Positions 45,500 through 58,974 are shown, counted from the first letter of the stretch. The stretch is 64,000 nucleotides of DNA from Sipunculus nudus (GCA_026874595.1 CM049320.1:31962214-32026213), one strand, 5' to 3'. Notes: generated by a model from the sequence alone, not told the origin. Program-made: numbers and translations.

Positions 45500-45847
45500 T
45501 TGACATTGCGCCTCACAACTTTGCTTGCGGTGTTGTTAACACAGGATGGGGGCGTTGAGCTGAACTCGGGCCCCAAGGAACCCACCACAGCTGCCAAGGA
45601 TAATCAGGGTCCTATGCTCACTTATGTGAGGGTCACAAGAAGCTCGAGTGCGGACAGGGTAGAGAGAGGAGACTTAAACACTGTCAACGCAAGGGTGAGC
45701 GAACATACCGGACCGAATCTGCATCCCAAGGCCAAGCCATTGGAGCAAAGGAAAGCCAGTGAACCAACTCATAGCTCCCCCGTTAAAGATACTACAGACT
45801 GTATCAAGAACAAGGATCATGGAGGGCAATGTTTATGTGTGGGATGA
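45500..45847 (+). pseudogene. CR1-like LINE ORF1-like leader
   Basis: 115 codons: hydrophobic leader, 2A-like motif, then a Ser/Thr/Arg-rich segment (YVRVTRSSSADRVERG; KASEPTHSSPVKDTTD). Almost identical to 11,716-12,000 in unit 1. No zinc finger or other ORF1 domain is visible. Confidence 0.6.
45545..45577 (+). other. Degenerate 2A-like motif, unit 2 LINE
   Basis: Reads DGGVELNSGPK: the same Pro-to-Ser change as the unit-1 copy and an additional Asp-to-Gly in the D-V-E core. It follows the hydrophobic LRLTTLLAVLLTQ. Confidence 0.55.
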
Positions 45848-46047
45848 AATAAGTAAATGTGTGAAATGTATAGGTAGAAGAAGAACACAAGAGTCAAATA
45901 GAATACATAGTGAGAAAGAATAATGGTCAGGCCAGGGCCATGAAAAACATTTCGTGAATTCATTGGTAGAAATTCATTGAATAAAGATGATATAAATACA
46001 TGTGTGAATAATAATAATGAAATTATGTATATACTAGTAATGGTAAT

Positions 46048-47150
46048 ATGTATGCAGGAAACATTTATGAAATCTGTATAATGGATTCAAACTGTCTAAA
46101 TTTTTCTTGTTCAAGGTCTGCACCTAAAGTACATGAAGCACCAACCCTTTGCACTGCACCCCAAACACATACTAACCATGATGCTGATGGCAGTGGCGAT
46201 GGCCACAAGTACAGTGCTATGGATGAACTAACTGCATATTGCTTTAACCCACCCCTTGCAGCAACTACCAGACAGGTAAGCACACCTTCACAAGTTAATC
46301 CTTTCAGAGATGTTTATAATGGAACCTCCACAATAGTGCATTATATAAATGACAATCTTTGCTTAATATCTTGGAATGCCAGAGGGTTAAAAACAAAACA
46401 GCATTTACCAGAATTTAAACATATGGTACATAAATGTGACATTCTTGGTATTGTAGAGTCCTGGGCTACTATGCCAGATGAATTTAAGATGTGTTTTAAA
46501 AATTTTCACCGTTTTTGTAATTCAAGAAGTAAAATATCAACAGGAAGAAGCCTTGTATGTATTAGGAAAGACTGTAATTTCGAAGTCCTAAAAGTACACG
46601 GATATTATTGCACTCACTATTGATGGAAATTCATTAAATTTAGATAAAGAAATATTGTTGGTGAGTGCATATATTGCCTAAGAAAGCTCTCTAATTTATA
46701 ATGAAATTGAAGAAAATGATGGTATTTTAAGATTAGAAAATATGAATCAACAGAATCATTTTCCATCATGGAGACTTAAGTATTATTATAATGGGTGATT
46801 TAAATGCCAGAAGTGACAATTTGCCAGATTTGATCAAAAATGATGAATTAGAGTATACTGCCATCAGGGATGACTATCCAACAGATAACTTGAGTATAAG
46901 CAGAAACTCTAAAGATGGTAAAATCAATAATTTTCTTTACAAATTGTGTGCTGCTCATTTAATGTACAAATACTCAACGGCAGAGTTGCCCCTGATTTAG
47001 TAGGGAAGTTTACTTGCATACCTCATACAAAGTCTAGTTGATTATATAAGAGTAAGTAAAGAACATAATTGTGTTGTACAGTCATTTGTAGTCTCAACAC
47101 TGGATATTTCTGATTATTTTGCAGTGATGTGTACCTTGAAATTAAAAACT
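46048..47150 (+). pseudogene. CR1-like LINE endonuclease, broken
   Basis: Contains LCLISWNARGLKTK and DILGIVESW (first catalytic motifs), a frameshift near 46,620, then IIIMGDLNARSDN and STLDISDYFAV, where the usual SDH has Tyr for His. Not active. Confidence 0.7.
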
Positions 47151-47579
47151 AATAATTATGTACAACATACACATAATGTAATGTTTACCAAACCATCGAT
47201 CAAGTACAAAATAAAACCTTGTGACACTAGAGAATTACTAGTCATGTTACATATTTCTGAGTTTGACAGGTATGAGCAATTATTTACCATTGCATTGAAT
47301 ATGATATAGATGCAGCTGTAACACAATTGACTAATATCACAGGATGTACCACAATAGTTAAAGGTCACAAGAATACTTTGGTAAACCTAAGTGGTGGCAT
47401 GAAACCTTGGCAATAGCAAACTATAACAAATTTAAAGTATTAAATACTTATAGAAAGTCAGGAAGCCTAGATGATTTGATGAAATACAAAATCATGTCAA
47501 AGACCAAGATAAATTTTTCAACAGAATTCCTTACTTTATGTTTTTAATAGTAAAAATACAAATGAAATATGGCGTCATT

Positions 47580-48574
47580 TAAAAAATTACAAAAGAGACA
47601 GAAAAACAACCTGTATAACACCTGAAAGGTGGTTTAACTATTTCAAAGAACTGTTAAATAGTAACCGACACATAATTCCAGAAGATGTTTTTGAAAAAGC
47701 AACTAGTTACATAGAAATCAAATATGGTGAAAATATTGAAATTGGGGATCTCAATAGTTACTTGACTTTAAAAGAAATCGAGAAAGCTGTAAATCAAATG
47801 CCATCAGGTGATTCACCAAGACAAGATGGTTTATCTATTAATGTAATCAAATCTACTCTTGTACGTTTACTTCCTTTGTTAGAAATATTATATAATGGTA
47901 TTATACATACTTGCTATCTCCCAGAACAATGGAGCAGAGCAATTATGTACCCTTTATATAAAAGTGGATAGTTGAATGACCCATGCAAATACAGAGGTAT
48001 ATCTTTATTGAATGTTTTGGGAAAAGTATTTTTAAGACTAAGACTCTAAACAACAGGCTATAAAGTTATGTGGACGATTTGGGTATACTTTCAGAAGCTC
48101 AAGCTGGTTATAAGAAAGGGTATTGTACTATTGATAAAGCTTTTGCTCGGTATGGATCAATTCAAAAATATCTGATTAAGAAAAGAGGTAGATTTTACTG
48201 TATTTATCTCGATTTTTCCAAGGCGTTTGACTGCATTCAACATGATGTTTTATTGAAACAGGGTATTAATGGGAGAATGTTAAAAGTAATTAGGTCTATG
48301 TATTCCAAAACGAAATCATCTATCCTTAGAGAGAATGGGACTACACAATATTTTAATTGTAATAAAGGAACAAGCCAAGGTAAGTCCATTATTATTTTTC
48401 ATTTTTATCAATGAATTTTATACACTTTTGCATGACACTGGATGCAAAGGGATTTATATAAATAAATATCTTCCTAATTTCTTTCCCCAAATGTTTGCAG
48501 ATGACATAGTAACTTTTTCAGATACACCTGCAGGACTCCAGAGACAAATTTCTCAAGAAAAAAAATTTTGTTAG
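47580..48574 (+). pseudogene. CR1-like LINE reverse transcriptase, broken
   Basis: Frames give QMPSGDSPRQDGLSINVIK, CYLPEQWSRAIMYPLYKSG, GISLLNVLGKVF, EAQAGYKKGY, CIYLDFSKAFDCI, NKGTSQG and QMFADDIVTFSD (catalytic FADD). Stops between 47,970 and 48,075 and near 48,390 separate the parts. Confidence 0.75.
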
Positions 48575-49277
48575 GAATATGGAATGAAAGTTTATTTAAA
48601 TAAGACTAAAGTTATGGTATTTAGACGTGGTGGTGACACCCTTCGAAAAACCGAAAAAATCGTATTTAGAAGGCAAAAGTATAGATGAGGTGCTCAACTA
48701 GTAGTACCTAGGTATTGCTTTTACTAATAGAGCTTCATGGACAAAAACAAAAAATGCAAGCAATCCAAACTAATAAAATCATATGTATTATCCAAAATTT
48801 AAACAAAAAATGTGAAGATATAAGTTATAAATAATTATTCTATCTTTTTGATGCCATTGTTGTGCCAATTCTTTTTGTATGGTAGTGAACTGTGGGGTTT
48901 TAACAGAGTAGATATAATTGAGAAAGTTCAATACAAATTTTGCAAGTATGTTGTTTAAGTTAATATTAATACACCAAATGCTGTAGCTTTAGGAGAATGT
49001 GGGCGTTTCCCTTTGCTTGTGAAGTATTCTGTTTGTTGTTCAACATATTGGATAAGATTACTCTCCATGAATGCAAATAGATAATCTACACAAATGTATA
49101 AAATGTTATCTCGGCTTGAATTTGAAGGAGAAACAACATGGGTATCCCACGTTAGATCCTTATGATTTCAAACCGGTTTTGGTTACATTTGGATGGTCCA
49201 ACCAGTTGGAGATCAGAATAAATTTCTTGACTGCATTAAACAACGATTGACCGATATGGCACTACAGGAATGGCACA

Positions 49278-49689
49278 GTGATGTATGCAAATGTAATAAA
49301 TTATATGCATACGGGATTTTTGTCAATGTTAACATTAGAAAGATATTTAATATGTGTTTTTAATATAGGCTTTAGACCTGCATTAGCCAAGGTTGGATGT
49401 TCAAATCACCAATTGGCCATTGAGGTTGGTCGCCAGAAAGGAATAGATAGAGAGGACAGGATTTGTAAACATTGTTTAAAATATGGATATGATATTATAA
49501 AGGATGAGTCACATTTTTTTGTTAGAATGCCATTTGCATGCTGATTTACGTAAACAATGTTTGCCAAAAGAATTGCATGAACCAAATGAACATAATTTCA
49601 TCAAGTTACTAAATATGGAAAACTGTTGTGTTTTTAATTGTTTCAAGAAGAGAACTATCTATACTATATACTTTAGGGTATATCTATAG
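49278..49689 (+). pseudogene. CR1-like LINE C-terminal segment
   Basis: Reads RPALAKVGCSNHQLAIEVGR and RICKHCLKYGYDIIKDESHF, the typical C-terminal Cys/His segment after the reverse transcriptase, in two frames. Confidence 0.6.
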
Positions 49690-50215
49690 ATATTTGATTT
49701 TCTAATTTTAGTAAGACTAATGTTTAAAGCATATTGGGTTATGATTGGATATTTTTCATTTTTAAAGTTAATTCTTTTTACTTATCTAATTATTTGTACA
49801 ATTCATTCTTTTTCCAGTATTTTCACTTAAGTTTGTTATGTACTGTCATAAATTCGACTCCTATTGAAAATGACATTAATGTTTCTTTTGTATTGTAGAT
49901 TTTTGCGGATGAAATCAACTTATACACATGAATGCGATTATATATAAATAGATCTTCATGATGTATTCAAACTAGTTGTAGGTGATCAGATCGGAAGTCA
50001 GTTCTATGTTTACATGAAGCATCGGTTTAAATTGTTTATTTATTCTATACAATCACTGTACTTTAAGACTTAATTTCTATTGATTTGTATTTAATTGACA
50101 TTGCTTACAGTTGATCTTTCCATTTTATTTATTATTAAAGACTTATGAATTGTAATGTATTGCAGGAACATTTGGCCTATGGCCTCTTTTCCAGAATAAA
50201 ACTTTATTTTTTTCT

Positions 50216-50739
50216 TTCTTTCCTCTTTTATAACCCATTAAGTAACCTTTAAACTTGTCATGAATGAAAGCAATTGGTTTCGCTTTTTGTTATGAGCCTG
50301 TTTATTCACTACCAGTTGAGTTTTATATTTGTTCGGGCTGAAACGGTTATGCTCAGTAATTCAGGATGTTTTTAAGCCAACATGAACAGGGGCACTTAGT
50401 CCTATGCTTATGTTTATTCATTGAATGAATATGCGATTAAGGTCGCATAGAGTTCATGGATAGGTCAATTCCTTTATAATTCACTAAGGGACATGACATC
50501 AGGTGAGCGGGTGTAACTTAAGGCCATAACACACTGACGAGTTGTTAAAATATAATGTCTGTTGAAAATCTAGTAAAATGGATTTAATTGTCACATTATT
50601 TATTTGTATACTTCAATATATAGTCAAGTATATAAGTAAAAATAACATATATAATAAACTATACATAGACATATGCATGTTTATATATAATTCTTTGATA
50701 TGAAATTTACAAGCATACTATTTACATAGAATTATTTTG

Positions 50740-50775
<36 letters not shown>

Positions 50776-51305
50776 TCATAATAATTGTTCACCGAGTGAT
50801 ATGATTACTATTTTATTGAGTTTACGCTATAAAGTTGTATATTTCTTAGACAAACATATAAAATACCTCGATGAAAAAAAGTCGAGATATTCCACAGTTA
50901 TTCCACAAAATTTGTCGCGTGCCATTCGCGCCAGTCTGTTTTGAAAATGCCGCGTACCTGCTACGTGAACGTATTCCCTTGATTTCAGTCCTGTGACTCG
51001 TTCCAAACAACACAAGAGAGCCGAGTTTAAGGATAGTCCCAAATTTCTTTTAGGGTGTAATAGAGGCTCGTCCGATTTGATTTGTATTATACACATTTTT
51101 TTCATGTAATTCCTTTATATACATGAGAACAAAGGCTGGTCCAGAATAAAACGTCTAGAGCACAGTATAGAAAGGGGTATAATTTGTAACTTTAAGACAT
51201 CCTGCTAACTTGGGAGATGGTTGCTGTGCAGTTAAACTTGTCTACGTGTATCTTGACTACGTGTTCACGTCATATTTTTTAGCGAATAGGTGAGCTTATG
51301 CGATG
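50216..51305. other. Block C start, unit 2
   Basis: 50,342 onward matches 12,330 onward. Includes a (TA)n tract at 50,744-50,770 and the conserved minus-strand ORF at 50,827-51,105 (GLKSREYVHVAGTRHFQNRL). Otherwise nothing recognised. Confidence 0.5.
50827..51105 (-). other. Conserved short ORF, block C unit 2 (unrecognised)
   Basis: Unit-2 version of 12,818-13,136; open over the same stretch with changes such as R/G and G/D, and a different C-terminus. No family recognised. Confidence 0.25.
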
Positions 51306-52530
51306 GCGCAGCGTCGTCCGTCAGTCGTCGTCCGTACGTTATCCATGCTATCTCAAAATTCGTTGGAGCTGGCAACATCAAATATTATGCAAAAAAATCA
51401 GTCATCTAAACAGCTCTATCGGATTTTGTTTATTTATTTATTTTTTTGCTATATGCATATACTTAGCTTTTATAATAAAAAAGTCACAATCCTTTAAAAA
51501 TATTCTTCTCTGCAATTGTCCAGCCAAATTGTTCATTTTTCAAAGAAATAATCTCTGAAACCATCTCTCTCAAGTTTGTGTGAATGTTTCAAGTTCGATG
51601 AATATTGGCGGAGTTACAGGAAGCAGAACTTAGTCATTTGGCCAAAAAAATTATACTAAAATTACAATATCAGAAACGGCTCGAGCTTTCATCATCAAAT
51701 TAATAAAGATGTTGGTACGTCACATGATTCATTTATGAAATTGAGGTATTGGTGGTGCCACCTGCATCAACATTTTTTGTACGAGAGTCCTCGGTCATCA
51801 GTACATTAACCCATAATTTCTCAGGAATAGTAGGAACTAGCATTCCCAAATTTTATGCAAAACTCTGTCACATATTAAATGTTTTGTGATTGAGCTTTTT
51901 GTGGCTCCACCTGCATTAACTTAAATTTTTCAGGGTAAGGTTAAAAAAACTATGAAAATCTTCTTCTCTGAAATCATTCAGCAAAATTGTTTAATGTTTA
52001 ACAGAACTGATTCCAGAAATGAGTTCCCTCAAGGTTATTTAATTGGTTTGGTTTTGATGAATTCTGGCCAAGTTTCAGGAATTTGAACTTAGTCATTTGG
52101 CCAAGTAAGCGTACTAACATAACAATATCAGAAACTATAGGCGCTAGCATCACCAGGTTTGGTGTAAATGTTGGTCACATGACTCATATGTGAAACTGCA
52201 GTTTTTTGTGGCTTCACCTACATAGACCCTCATGATTTTAGCCTGTTTCAACTTAAAATTGTTTAATGATGAAAGTGTCAAGCTGCGTCGTTTAATTTTT
52301 CACTAGAATTATCCTAGGGTAGGGTTCTTTCAAGTATATAAGAATGGATTGTGTTCATTGATTTTTGGTAGAGTCACAGATAGTTGAAGTATGGTATGCA
52401 GTGTGCTAGAGCTACCCCTAGGCTGCCCAGCGTGTCATGTAATCGCTTCGTTGTGCATGGCCAGCTCCCTCTGTCTATTTGATCTGGGTCAGGCTGTCTG
52501 CAGTTACTACCACATAGAGCCTTCCCTCCC
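51306..52530. repeat. Interspersed repeat with two internal subunits, unit 2
   Basis: Counterpart of 13,266-14,480, with TTAGTCATTTGGCCAA at 51,631 (ending AAAA) and 52,090. Similar length; no coding capacity. Confidence 0.5.
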
Positions 52531-52706
52531 CCCACCTAATTTTTTTTGACAGACCTGTACAATAAACAAGATGAATCATATTTTTTACAGCATTTTTTTT
52601 CAGATGAAAAATTATTCTTTATTATTATACTTTGAGTGATGTCCATTATTCTATGATTTACAGGGTATCATTTTCCCAGAGCCTTTTCCTCTTAGCCCAT
52701 CAAATG

Positions 52707-52708
<2 letters not shown>

Positions 52709-52753
<45 letters not shown>
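52709..52753. repeat. (TA)n microsatellite
   Basis: Unit-2 counterpart of 14,683-14,731. Confidence 0.9.
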
Positions 52754-52757
<4 letters not shown>

Positions 52758-53756
52758 ACCCAAAAGAAATGTTTATTTTGCATTTACTAGCATTTTTCAA
52801 AAATTCAGCTCAGTGATGTGACCCATGGGTCTCTTATTTTAGAAATGAGAAAACTAAAAAGTACTGAATTAACTACGATGATTGATAATCTTTATTTCCC
52901 CTAAAGTTTGAAGAGTACAATAAAATACAATACATTTCTTGATATGACAAGGGACGTGATCAATTATAATTAAATCAGTGAAATTTTTTTAACGTGAAAC
53001 ATACAAGATTGCAAAAATAATGTGATGAGATTCCGATAAATGTAATGTAATAGCACAAGAGAGGCGTAATGGTTAAATATACAGAATAGAAAGTTCGTAT
53101 GTCTAGTCTGGACAATCTGTAAAAGCTTTACCGAGAAAAGTAGCAACAATGTCGAAATCATCCAGAATACTAAGTGCAGCGCCAACTGTGAAGGGAAGTT
53201 TATCTACTATGAAGTTCCAGATGGAGGTTCTGCTTTCGCTAGTATTTGATCATGACAAAGATGCAAGGAATTAATGCAAATTTCAGCGACATTTTAAAAA
53301 CTGGATTGAGAATCGTCAAGAAGTGAAAGAAATTGTGATAATGAGGTATATATGATTATAAAATTATAAGCTCACAACATGTTAACGTGTGATGTTGATA
53401 GGTAACCCGGTGTTCGGACTTTGGTCCGTCCTTTACCTCTGGTGATACGAGGCCTATAAAGTATTTAAATACTGAATGCACACACCAAAACATGTTTCCA
53501 TGCTTTTTCTTTTACTTTTCATTTTATATATGTACACACATCTGTATATATATATATATATACATCTAAATATATACATATTCCATATGTACGGGTCCCC
53601 TCATGCGGATGACCAATTTATCTTGGTAAACATATGCACTAATAAACATAATTTCTAAAAGTTTTACTGTATTATTTTAATCCAATTTTCAGTTTAATCA
53701 TTTATTCAAGCAAGGCAAGGCGTAAGGCGGGTATCTCACCATGCAGCCAGGCTTGG

Positions 53757-54053
53757 ATGGAGCCTTCCACACGTTACAATGAGTTGGCTCCCTGGCCGTA
53801 TCTCGATGAAAACTTGTTGTTGAATCTTTTATTCAGCCTAAAAGCACTGTCAGCTCTTTCATCTATCCAAAGACAAGGTCAAATATCAGCAATCTACATA
53901 CCGCAGGCTGCATCCGCATGCGGGCCCAAGCAGAATTTGAACCCTGTTAGATCCGCATGCGGGACCCACGCGGGGGCCCCTATGAATGGAAAGGCGCCCT
54001 TATTATTTCATTTCAGTCAAAAAGATCACATAAACAAAAAAAAACTTATATGA
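53757..54053 (+). other. Conserved ORF of about 98 codons, block C unit 2
   Basis: Begins MEPSTRYNELAPWPYLDENL; colinear with 15,880-16,185. Several conservative changes and no stop. Unrecognised. Confidence 0.25.
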
Positions 54054-54059
54054 AAGGAT

Positions 54060-54424
54060 TGGCAGTCTGGTATATTGTAAATAGGGGACAGCCCTGAAGC
54101 ACTCTAAAAACCTGATAAAAAACGTCCGAAAATAGGTAGGGATTATTCATGTTATTCTATTAATATCCGAGATGACATCTAAGTAACCCCTATTTAATGA
54201 TATTATTTGGTCATTGGCTTATTGTTTCGGTGTCCGAAGGGAACCTTCGTTTCAACGATCTTTTTAAGAAACGGGGGGGGGGGGGGGAGAGAAGCAGTTA
54301 CTATTATTCACACACCTAAATAGCATACCCATGCTTTTAAGAATTATCTTTAAGAAACAATGAGTAAAAATAAATATATTCTCTTTTCCTGTTTTTTAGA
54401 ACCCTTGTTAACACACACACATAT

Positions 54425-54483
<59 letters not shown>

Positions 54484-55210
54484 TTTTCAATTAAATACTA
54501 CAACTGACATATGAATATAGATCTATGAGTTAAACATTAAATATATGATATAGAAACATACATGATTTTGCTATGTCCTTCTATGTGAATGTATTTTTAT
54601 CTTTAATATATGTCTATCTGTATGTTTTGTATTTGCATATAAATTGGTTAATTTACAGAAACAATTGACACCTATCATGAATTCGTTGCAGGAAATAAAA
54701 TTGAGTTTCTGTTTTGTTTTTTTTTAATATCTAGGATAACTTGACAGGCTTAAACAATTTTTGTATTGTAAATTACTGTAACAGTGAAAATAGAAAAAAA
54801 AATTAAATTATTTCTCAAAAAGTACATGACAAATATCCTTGAAAATTATATCTAAATATTTTATAACATGAATATCCGTCCGGGGAAATATATCTGAACT
54901 TTTTTTTATTTTAAAAAAATTAATTTACGAAGTTTTTATCTAAGAATTCCATTTTCGAAAAATATTTTTATTCTTATGGTTAAGAAGAACACTAAATCGA
55001 TTATTACGGTAATTTATAACACAAAAAAGTCATGTTTTCCTGGTCAAGTAAGTCGCGCCATTTCCCTTTCTATTTGTCAGTTCCTGGTTTATTTTTCTTT
55101 AGTGGATAAATTTAACTAAATAAATATGTCATAATTAAATAAATGTGCATTTGATTATGCCAAGCTGGCACCTGTCCTGCACAATTTGAAATAGTGGAAA
55201 TATCATCTTC
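54060..55210. other. Non-coding end of block C, unit 2
   Basis: Contains a short unique stretch (54,165-54,350) with a G15 run near 54,273-54,287, a (TA)n tract at 54,419-54,481 and AT-rich DNA matching 18,560-19,440. Confidence 0.5.
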
Positions 55211-55420
55211 TTGCTATTATATCTAACGACTCGGGACACAGCTTGGCCCCAGGGTTGGCGCAAAGCAAAGAATTGTAATAAGACCAATGAGATGGTTGTA
55301 TCGATTTTGCACCCAACTGCAAAAAAGTCCAGAATCAAGCATAAAAACCGCAAAATTGTCAACAAGCTCTATACAAGTATAATACATACACACCAGCACC
55401 CCGAAGAGGGGTGTATATAA
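55211..55420 (+). other. Basic ORF at the unit-3 start (unrecognised)
   Basis: Contains KKSRIKHKNRKIVNKLYTSI. Unit 1 keeps the frame at 1-155; unit 2 has an 8-base deletion that shifts it. Possibly an exon preceding 55,437; no proof. Confidence 0.2.
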
Positions 55421-55436
55421 GTTAACATAATTGTAG

Positions 55437-55570
55437 GTACATACTGGATGAGGGCACCAATCGGATGACTGTCATACGGAAATGTCTAACACTTCAAAGG
55501 CAAAACCGTTTTATCAAGCAATGTCCCCAACATGCAAGGCTTTTACGTGAAACTAGAAAAATTAACACAG
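55437..55570 (+). CDS. Exon-like segment of block A, unit 3 (unrecognised)
   Basis: 134 nt between TTGTAG and ACACAG/GTAGTT, frame intact, same as 172-305 with changes such as S/G and M/I. Reads on through CLTLQRQNRFIKQC. The agreement of units 1 and 3 in length and frame is the only support. Confidence 0.35.
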
Positions 55571-56221
55571 GTAGTTCTCAGTTTTATTATTCTTTATGTA
55601 TTTTGTGACAGATCTAATAGAGTCATTAAGAATAAACGGAGACACCAAACGACACCCACGTTGAGTTTGCTAGATAAGAACGATCTCAGGGACATACAGG
55701 GCCCAAATACGAACCGTATATAAGGAAATAACTTGTAATGATTTGCATGTTTTATAAAATTAGATATGATTTAAAGTCAATAAGGGGAAACAAATAATAG
55801 TGAATACATAGTTTGTGATAAATGTATTTAAAGGAATGTTGTGAGAAATACTATGAAGAAATATAGTGCTACAGCGTTATCAAAGGTATGCACGAAGCAC
55901 ATAAACATTTAACTAACAATATCCTTTGAATGCCAGTATTATGATGTTATCCGCCGCAAAAGGCACATTAGGATAATAAATACGTTATGCTTGTTTTATA
56001 ATCACAAATATTCCTATCCAAACCATGGTGTAACTTTGATATCAGTTTGAAAATATATAAAAAAAACATCATGCAGTAGTGATTGACTAACAACTTAAAA
56101 CTAGTGTTGCTGTTCCTCTGGAGAGAAAAAAATATGCCCCTGTTCAAAGAAAGTGTAAATATGTGACAGGGACTTGACAAAAATGTCTCACTGACAGTTT
56201 ATATCCACTCAGATACAGCAG

Positions 56222-56518
56222 GGAATTGATGCAAAACAGGCAAGCCAATTGTCCCGGCAGAAATGGTTCAAGAAAGAAAAGTGCGTTAAAGAAAGGTTAC
56301 CCCACAATCTGCTGAAGTGTTCGAACCTTATGGACCCAACCATGCACAAGTTCATTTATAAAGATATGTTCTACAAAAAGCAACGCAACAGCCAGAACTT
56401 ATACCTCCGTTTGCCCCTGGTCATCAACCAGAACATGCAGACAACAACAACAAATCAAGAAGACCCTGCAAATGAAATAGAATTTACCGCTGATCCAAAA
56501 GGAGAATATTTTATATGA
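56222..56518 (+). CDS. Basic ORF of block A, unit 3 (fullest copy)
   Basis: 98 codons from an acceptor-like ATACAGCAG to TGA, with SRQKWFKKEKC, KERLPHNLLKCSNL, KKQRNSQNLYLRLPLV and a Thr/Glu-rich end (QTTTTNQEDPANEIEF). Units 1 and 2 are cut at or just after LYLRLP. No signal peptide or domain is seen. It may be the last exon of an unidentified gene. Confidence 0.35.
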   Translation, partial: GIDAKQASQLSRQKWFKKEKCVKERLPHNLLKCSNLMDPTMHKFIYKDMFYKKQRNSQNLYLRLPLVINQNMQTTTTNQEDPANEIEFTADPKGEYFI

Positions 56519-56519
56519 A

Positions 56520-58720
56520 TGTGAAGCATGTGCAGGGTGTATTATGTGCATTATGAAATTTAAAGGTACGGTTTTCATAAAATATGATTCTGTTCTTCGG
56601 TGTATTATACTTCTATCTTGTAATCTTGTAAGGCCAAGAAAAAGGTGTGGTTCTCAGCCACCGCCGACGTCAATTTTAACCCCCACCCATGCATAAAAAT
56701 TTGATTTTAATTTTCTTCTTTCAAGAAGATAATCAAAACAATTTTCATAACATTTCCTATGTTATGTAGTGCTTTTACCTACTTAGCAAAACAACTATGT
56801 TATGTTCATGCTTTTTTGCCTGATCATATGACATTTCTATCGAAACATACAAAAAAGGTAATAAAAAAATCGCCCGCCCACACTGGTTTTTGAAAAAAAA
56901 TAGTGCATGAGAATCTTGTCTTTTTTGGCCTAATGTTAAAAACAGTGTGTATCTTACTCAGCTTATGAGGTTTATGTGTAAAGTTTAGCTAATTATAACC
57001 AGCAAACAAAATGGTAATTTAAAGCAATGGCCATCAAAACCAATAGAGACCTCATTAAAGCTATTGTTTATAGGAGGTATAATCCTTTATAACCCAAGAT
57101 TACGCTTGCCATCCATATATATTTAAATTTGGCAACTGATTTACTTCATAGATATGCCATATGTTATTTTGTATCATATATATTCTTTATCAATGTAAAC
57201 TGACCAGTTCTATTCATGAATTATGCAAATTTTGTATTGTAGCAGTTTTTCGATTCGCCTTGTTAATGCATATTAAACAAAACTATTACTTATCATGTCG
57301 TATGGGTAGTATTGTTATATTGTTACTATCACAATGCAGTATCTGTAATTCTTTTGTTATCATTATTAATAACTGCATAACCTACAAATACCATTCAACT
57401 TTCGTGTTCACATCACAATTCACTTGTAGTTGTTACCGATGATGAAGGACACATATCAGGCCTTTTGATCGATTCCACTTTTTCAGGTGCTCGGACTGTG
57501 GCTTGTATTCAATAGTCATCAACCGGCCTCTCAGGACTGGAGAAATTAAGCCTACCCAACCTCTAAAAGGAATCCTTTCGAGTCTCATATTAAAATATAA
57601 TAGAAAAATTATGTTCTAATATGAGACGGTAGGTAGTGTTTATGCTTGCGACAAAGTTTTATACTTATTTCTCTTGTATTTTTGGGATGAAAATATCGAA
57701 ACGAAACATCTCATTTTTTTCGTGCTACGAGGAAATCAGCAGACGCAGAAAATGTATTCTTTATTAAAGTTATATTCCTGAATTGAACCGGAGGGAGGCT
57801 TTTGAAAATGAATGTAAACATCTATTTTGAATTAAAATTGATTTCACATTTACCTAGCTCTATCTTTACTGCTTTCCCTCTTCCGACAATTAGTTCAAAT
57901 GAGCTGTTTGAGTTTTAAATTATGGAAATGAACAATGAAGTAAATTATACGATACACATCTCCAGTTTTTTTTAACTGGAGAATACTTGGAAATGGAATT
58001 TGACTCAGTTTACAAATAACTTGGACTAAAAGACTGTGGGATTTAACCCAAACCTTTGATTAATGGACTTTGACTCGGAATAGATTCTCAAATATCAACT
58101 CAAATAAGAACTGATTGCAGCCGATCATCGCTTTATTCAGTGGATATGATCATATGAATTGTCATAAGTGAATATGTATTTGATGCAACCTACTCTCTTT
58201 GTTTCGATATTTTAATCACTTTTTAAGTAGGGGGCAACGAAGAAACGAACGGTTAAAGCTACTATGCTGGAAAATATATGACGCTAAGATTAGGTTTATT
58301 TTGGTCATTTTCATTCAGGACTCTCTGTGGCCCTGTTTTCAAAAACCTGAGGTTTTCAGCTTGGCTTAAAAGCTTTAAACAATTGTTCATAAAGCTTCTT
58401 TTTCAATTCTATTGAAGAGGCATGTTCTTTTCCACAAATGAAACGGAGCATTTTTCTTAACAATCCTTTGTATACTTTCGTGATATTATGTCTGTTCTTG
58501 CTCAAAAGCACCAATGTGATCCAATGAACTAATCTATTCTTTTTTATATACAAATATTGACAAAAGTATACCAAGATAAGAACATTTTAATAATACCCTA
58601 TTGATAATTGAAAATCCCAAACATTATTTTGAGTGTAAAAAGGCTGTGTTTTTTACAAACCTTTCAACAGTGATATGTGTGAATGGTTCAAGTAAAATAT
58701 TGATTCACATAGAACAATTC
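56520..58720. other. Non-coding region, unit 3
   Basis: Colinear with 21,360-25,200 of unit 2 minus the SINE and minus about 1.25 kb (23,655-24,910). The empty SINE site is near 57,330-57,350. Only the minus-strand fragment at 58,356-58,574 is open. Confidence 0.5.
58356..58574 (-). other. Conserved minus-strand ORF fragment
   Basis: Contains LVHWITLVLLSKNRHNITKV and LLRKMLRFICGKEHASS. Unit 2 has the same segment at 24,910-25,090, ending in a stop after KEHAS. An AATAG acceptor-like site precedes it in both. Unrecognised. Confidence 0.25.
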
Positions 58721-58801
58721 TAATATATATGGATATATATAATCGGTTTAATTGTACAACAGTACGGATTGTTTATTTTATTCATATTTTATTGCTACAG
58801 G

Positions 58802-58971
58802 ATCCAGGAGACGAGGCGGGAATTTTGCCAAGTCATTTTCATAGGAGGGACAAGCTATGGTTCTCTACAGAAATTAGATGGCAAAAACTTTTTAGTTTTT
58901 CGTCAATTATTACTCTTTATTACAGCACTGTTTCTCTACTTGTTTATACTTATATAAGATCAACTTTATAA
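58802..58971 (+). other. Exon-like segment upstream of the cysteine-rich gene, unit 3
   Basis: After TTATTGCTACAG the frame reads DPGDEAGILPSHFHRRDKLW and stays open to 58,971. A second frame is open too, so the reading is uncertain. Confidence 0.2.

Positions 58972-58974
<3 letters not shown>

Larger units (their letters stand above)
45400..50215 (+). mobile_element. CR1-like LINE with 2A-like leader, unit 2
   Basis: Order: leader MGVSTDIWRARIDCFVQPKC; 2A-like leader ORF (45,500-45,847); endonuclease (46,321-47,150); reverse transcriptase (47,580-48,570); C-terminal part to about 49,680; 3' region ending in AATAAAACTTTATTTTTTTC near 50,215. Frameshifts and stops are frequent. Unit 1 holds only a remnant (11,600-12,330). 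Confidence 0.75.
19449..55262. repeat. Tandem segmental duplication, unit 2
   Basis: Second and longest copy, with the fullest order: block A, cysteine-rich gene (26,055-26,960), block B, DUF268 gene (31,298-35,266), block D, LINE island (36,840-50,340), block C (50,342-55,262). The extra length over unit 1 comes from the retained cysteine-rich region, the full-length LINE, the longer CR1-like LINE and smaller insertions. Confidence 0.85.
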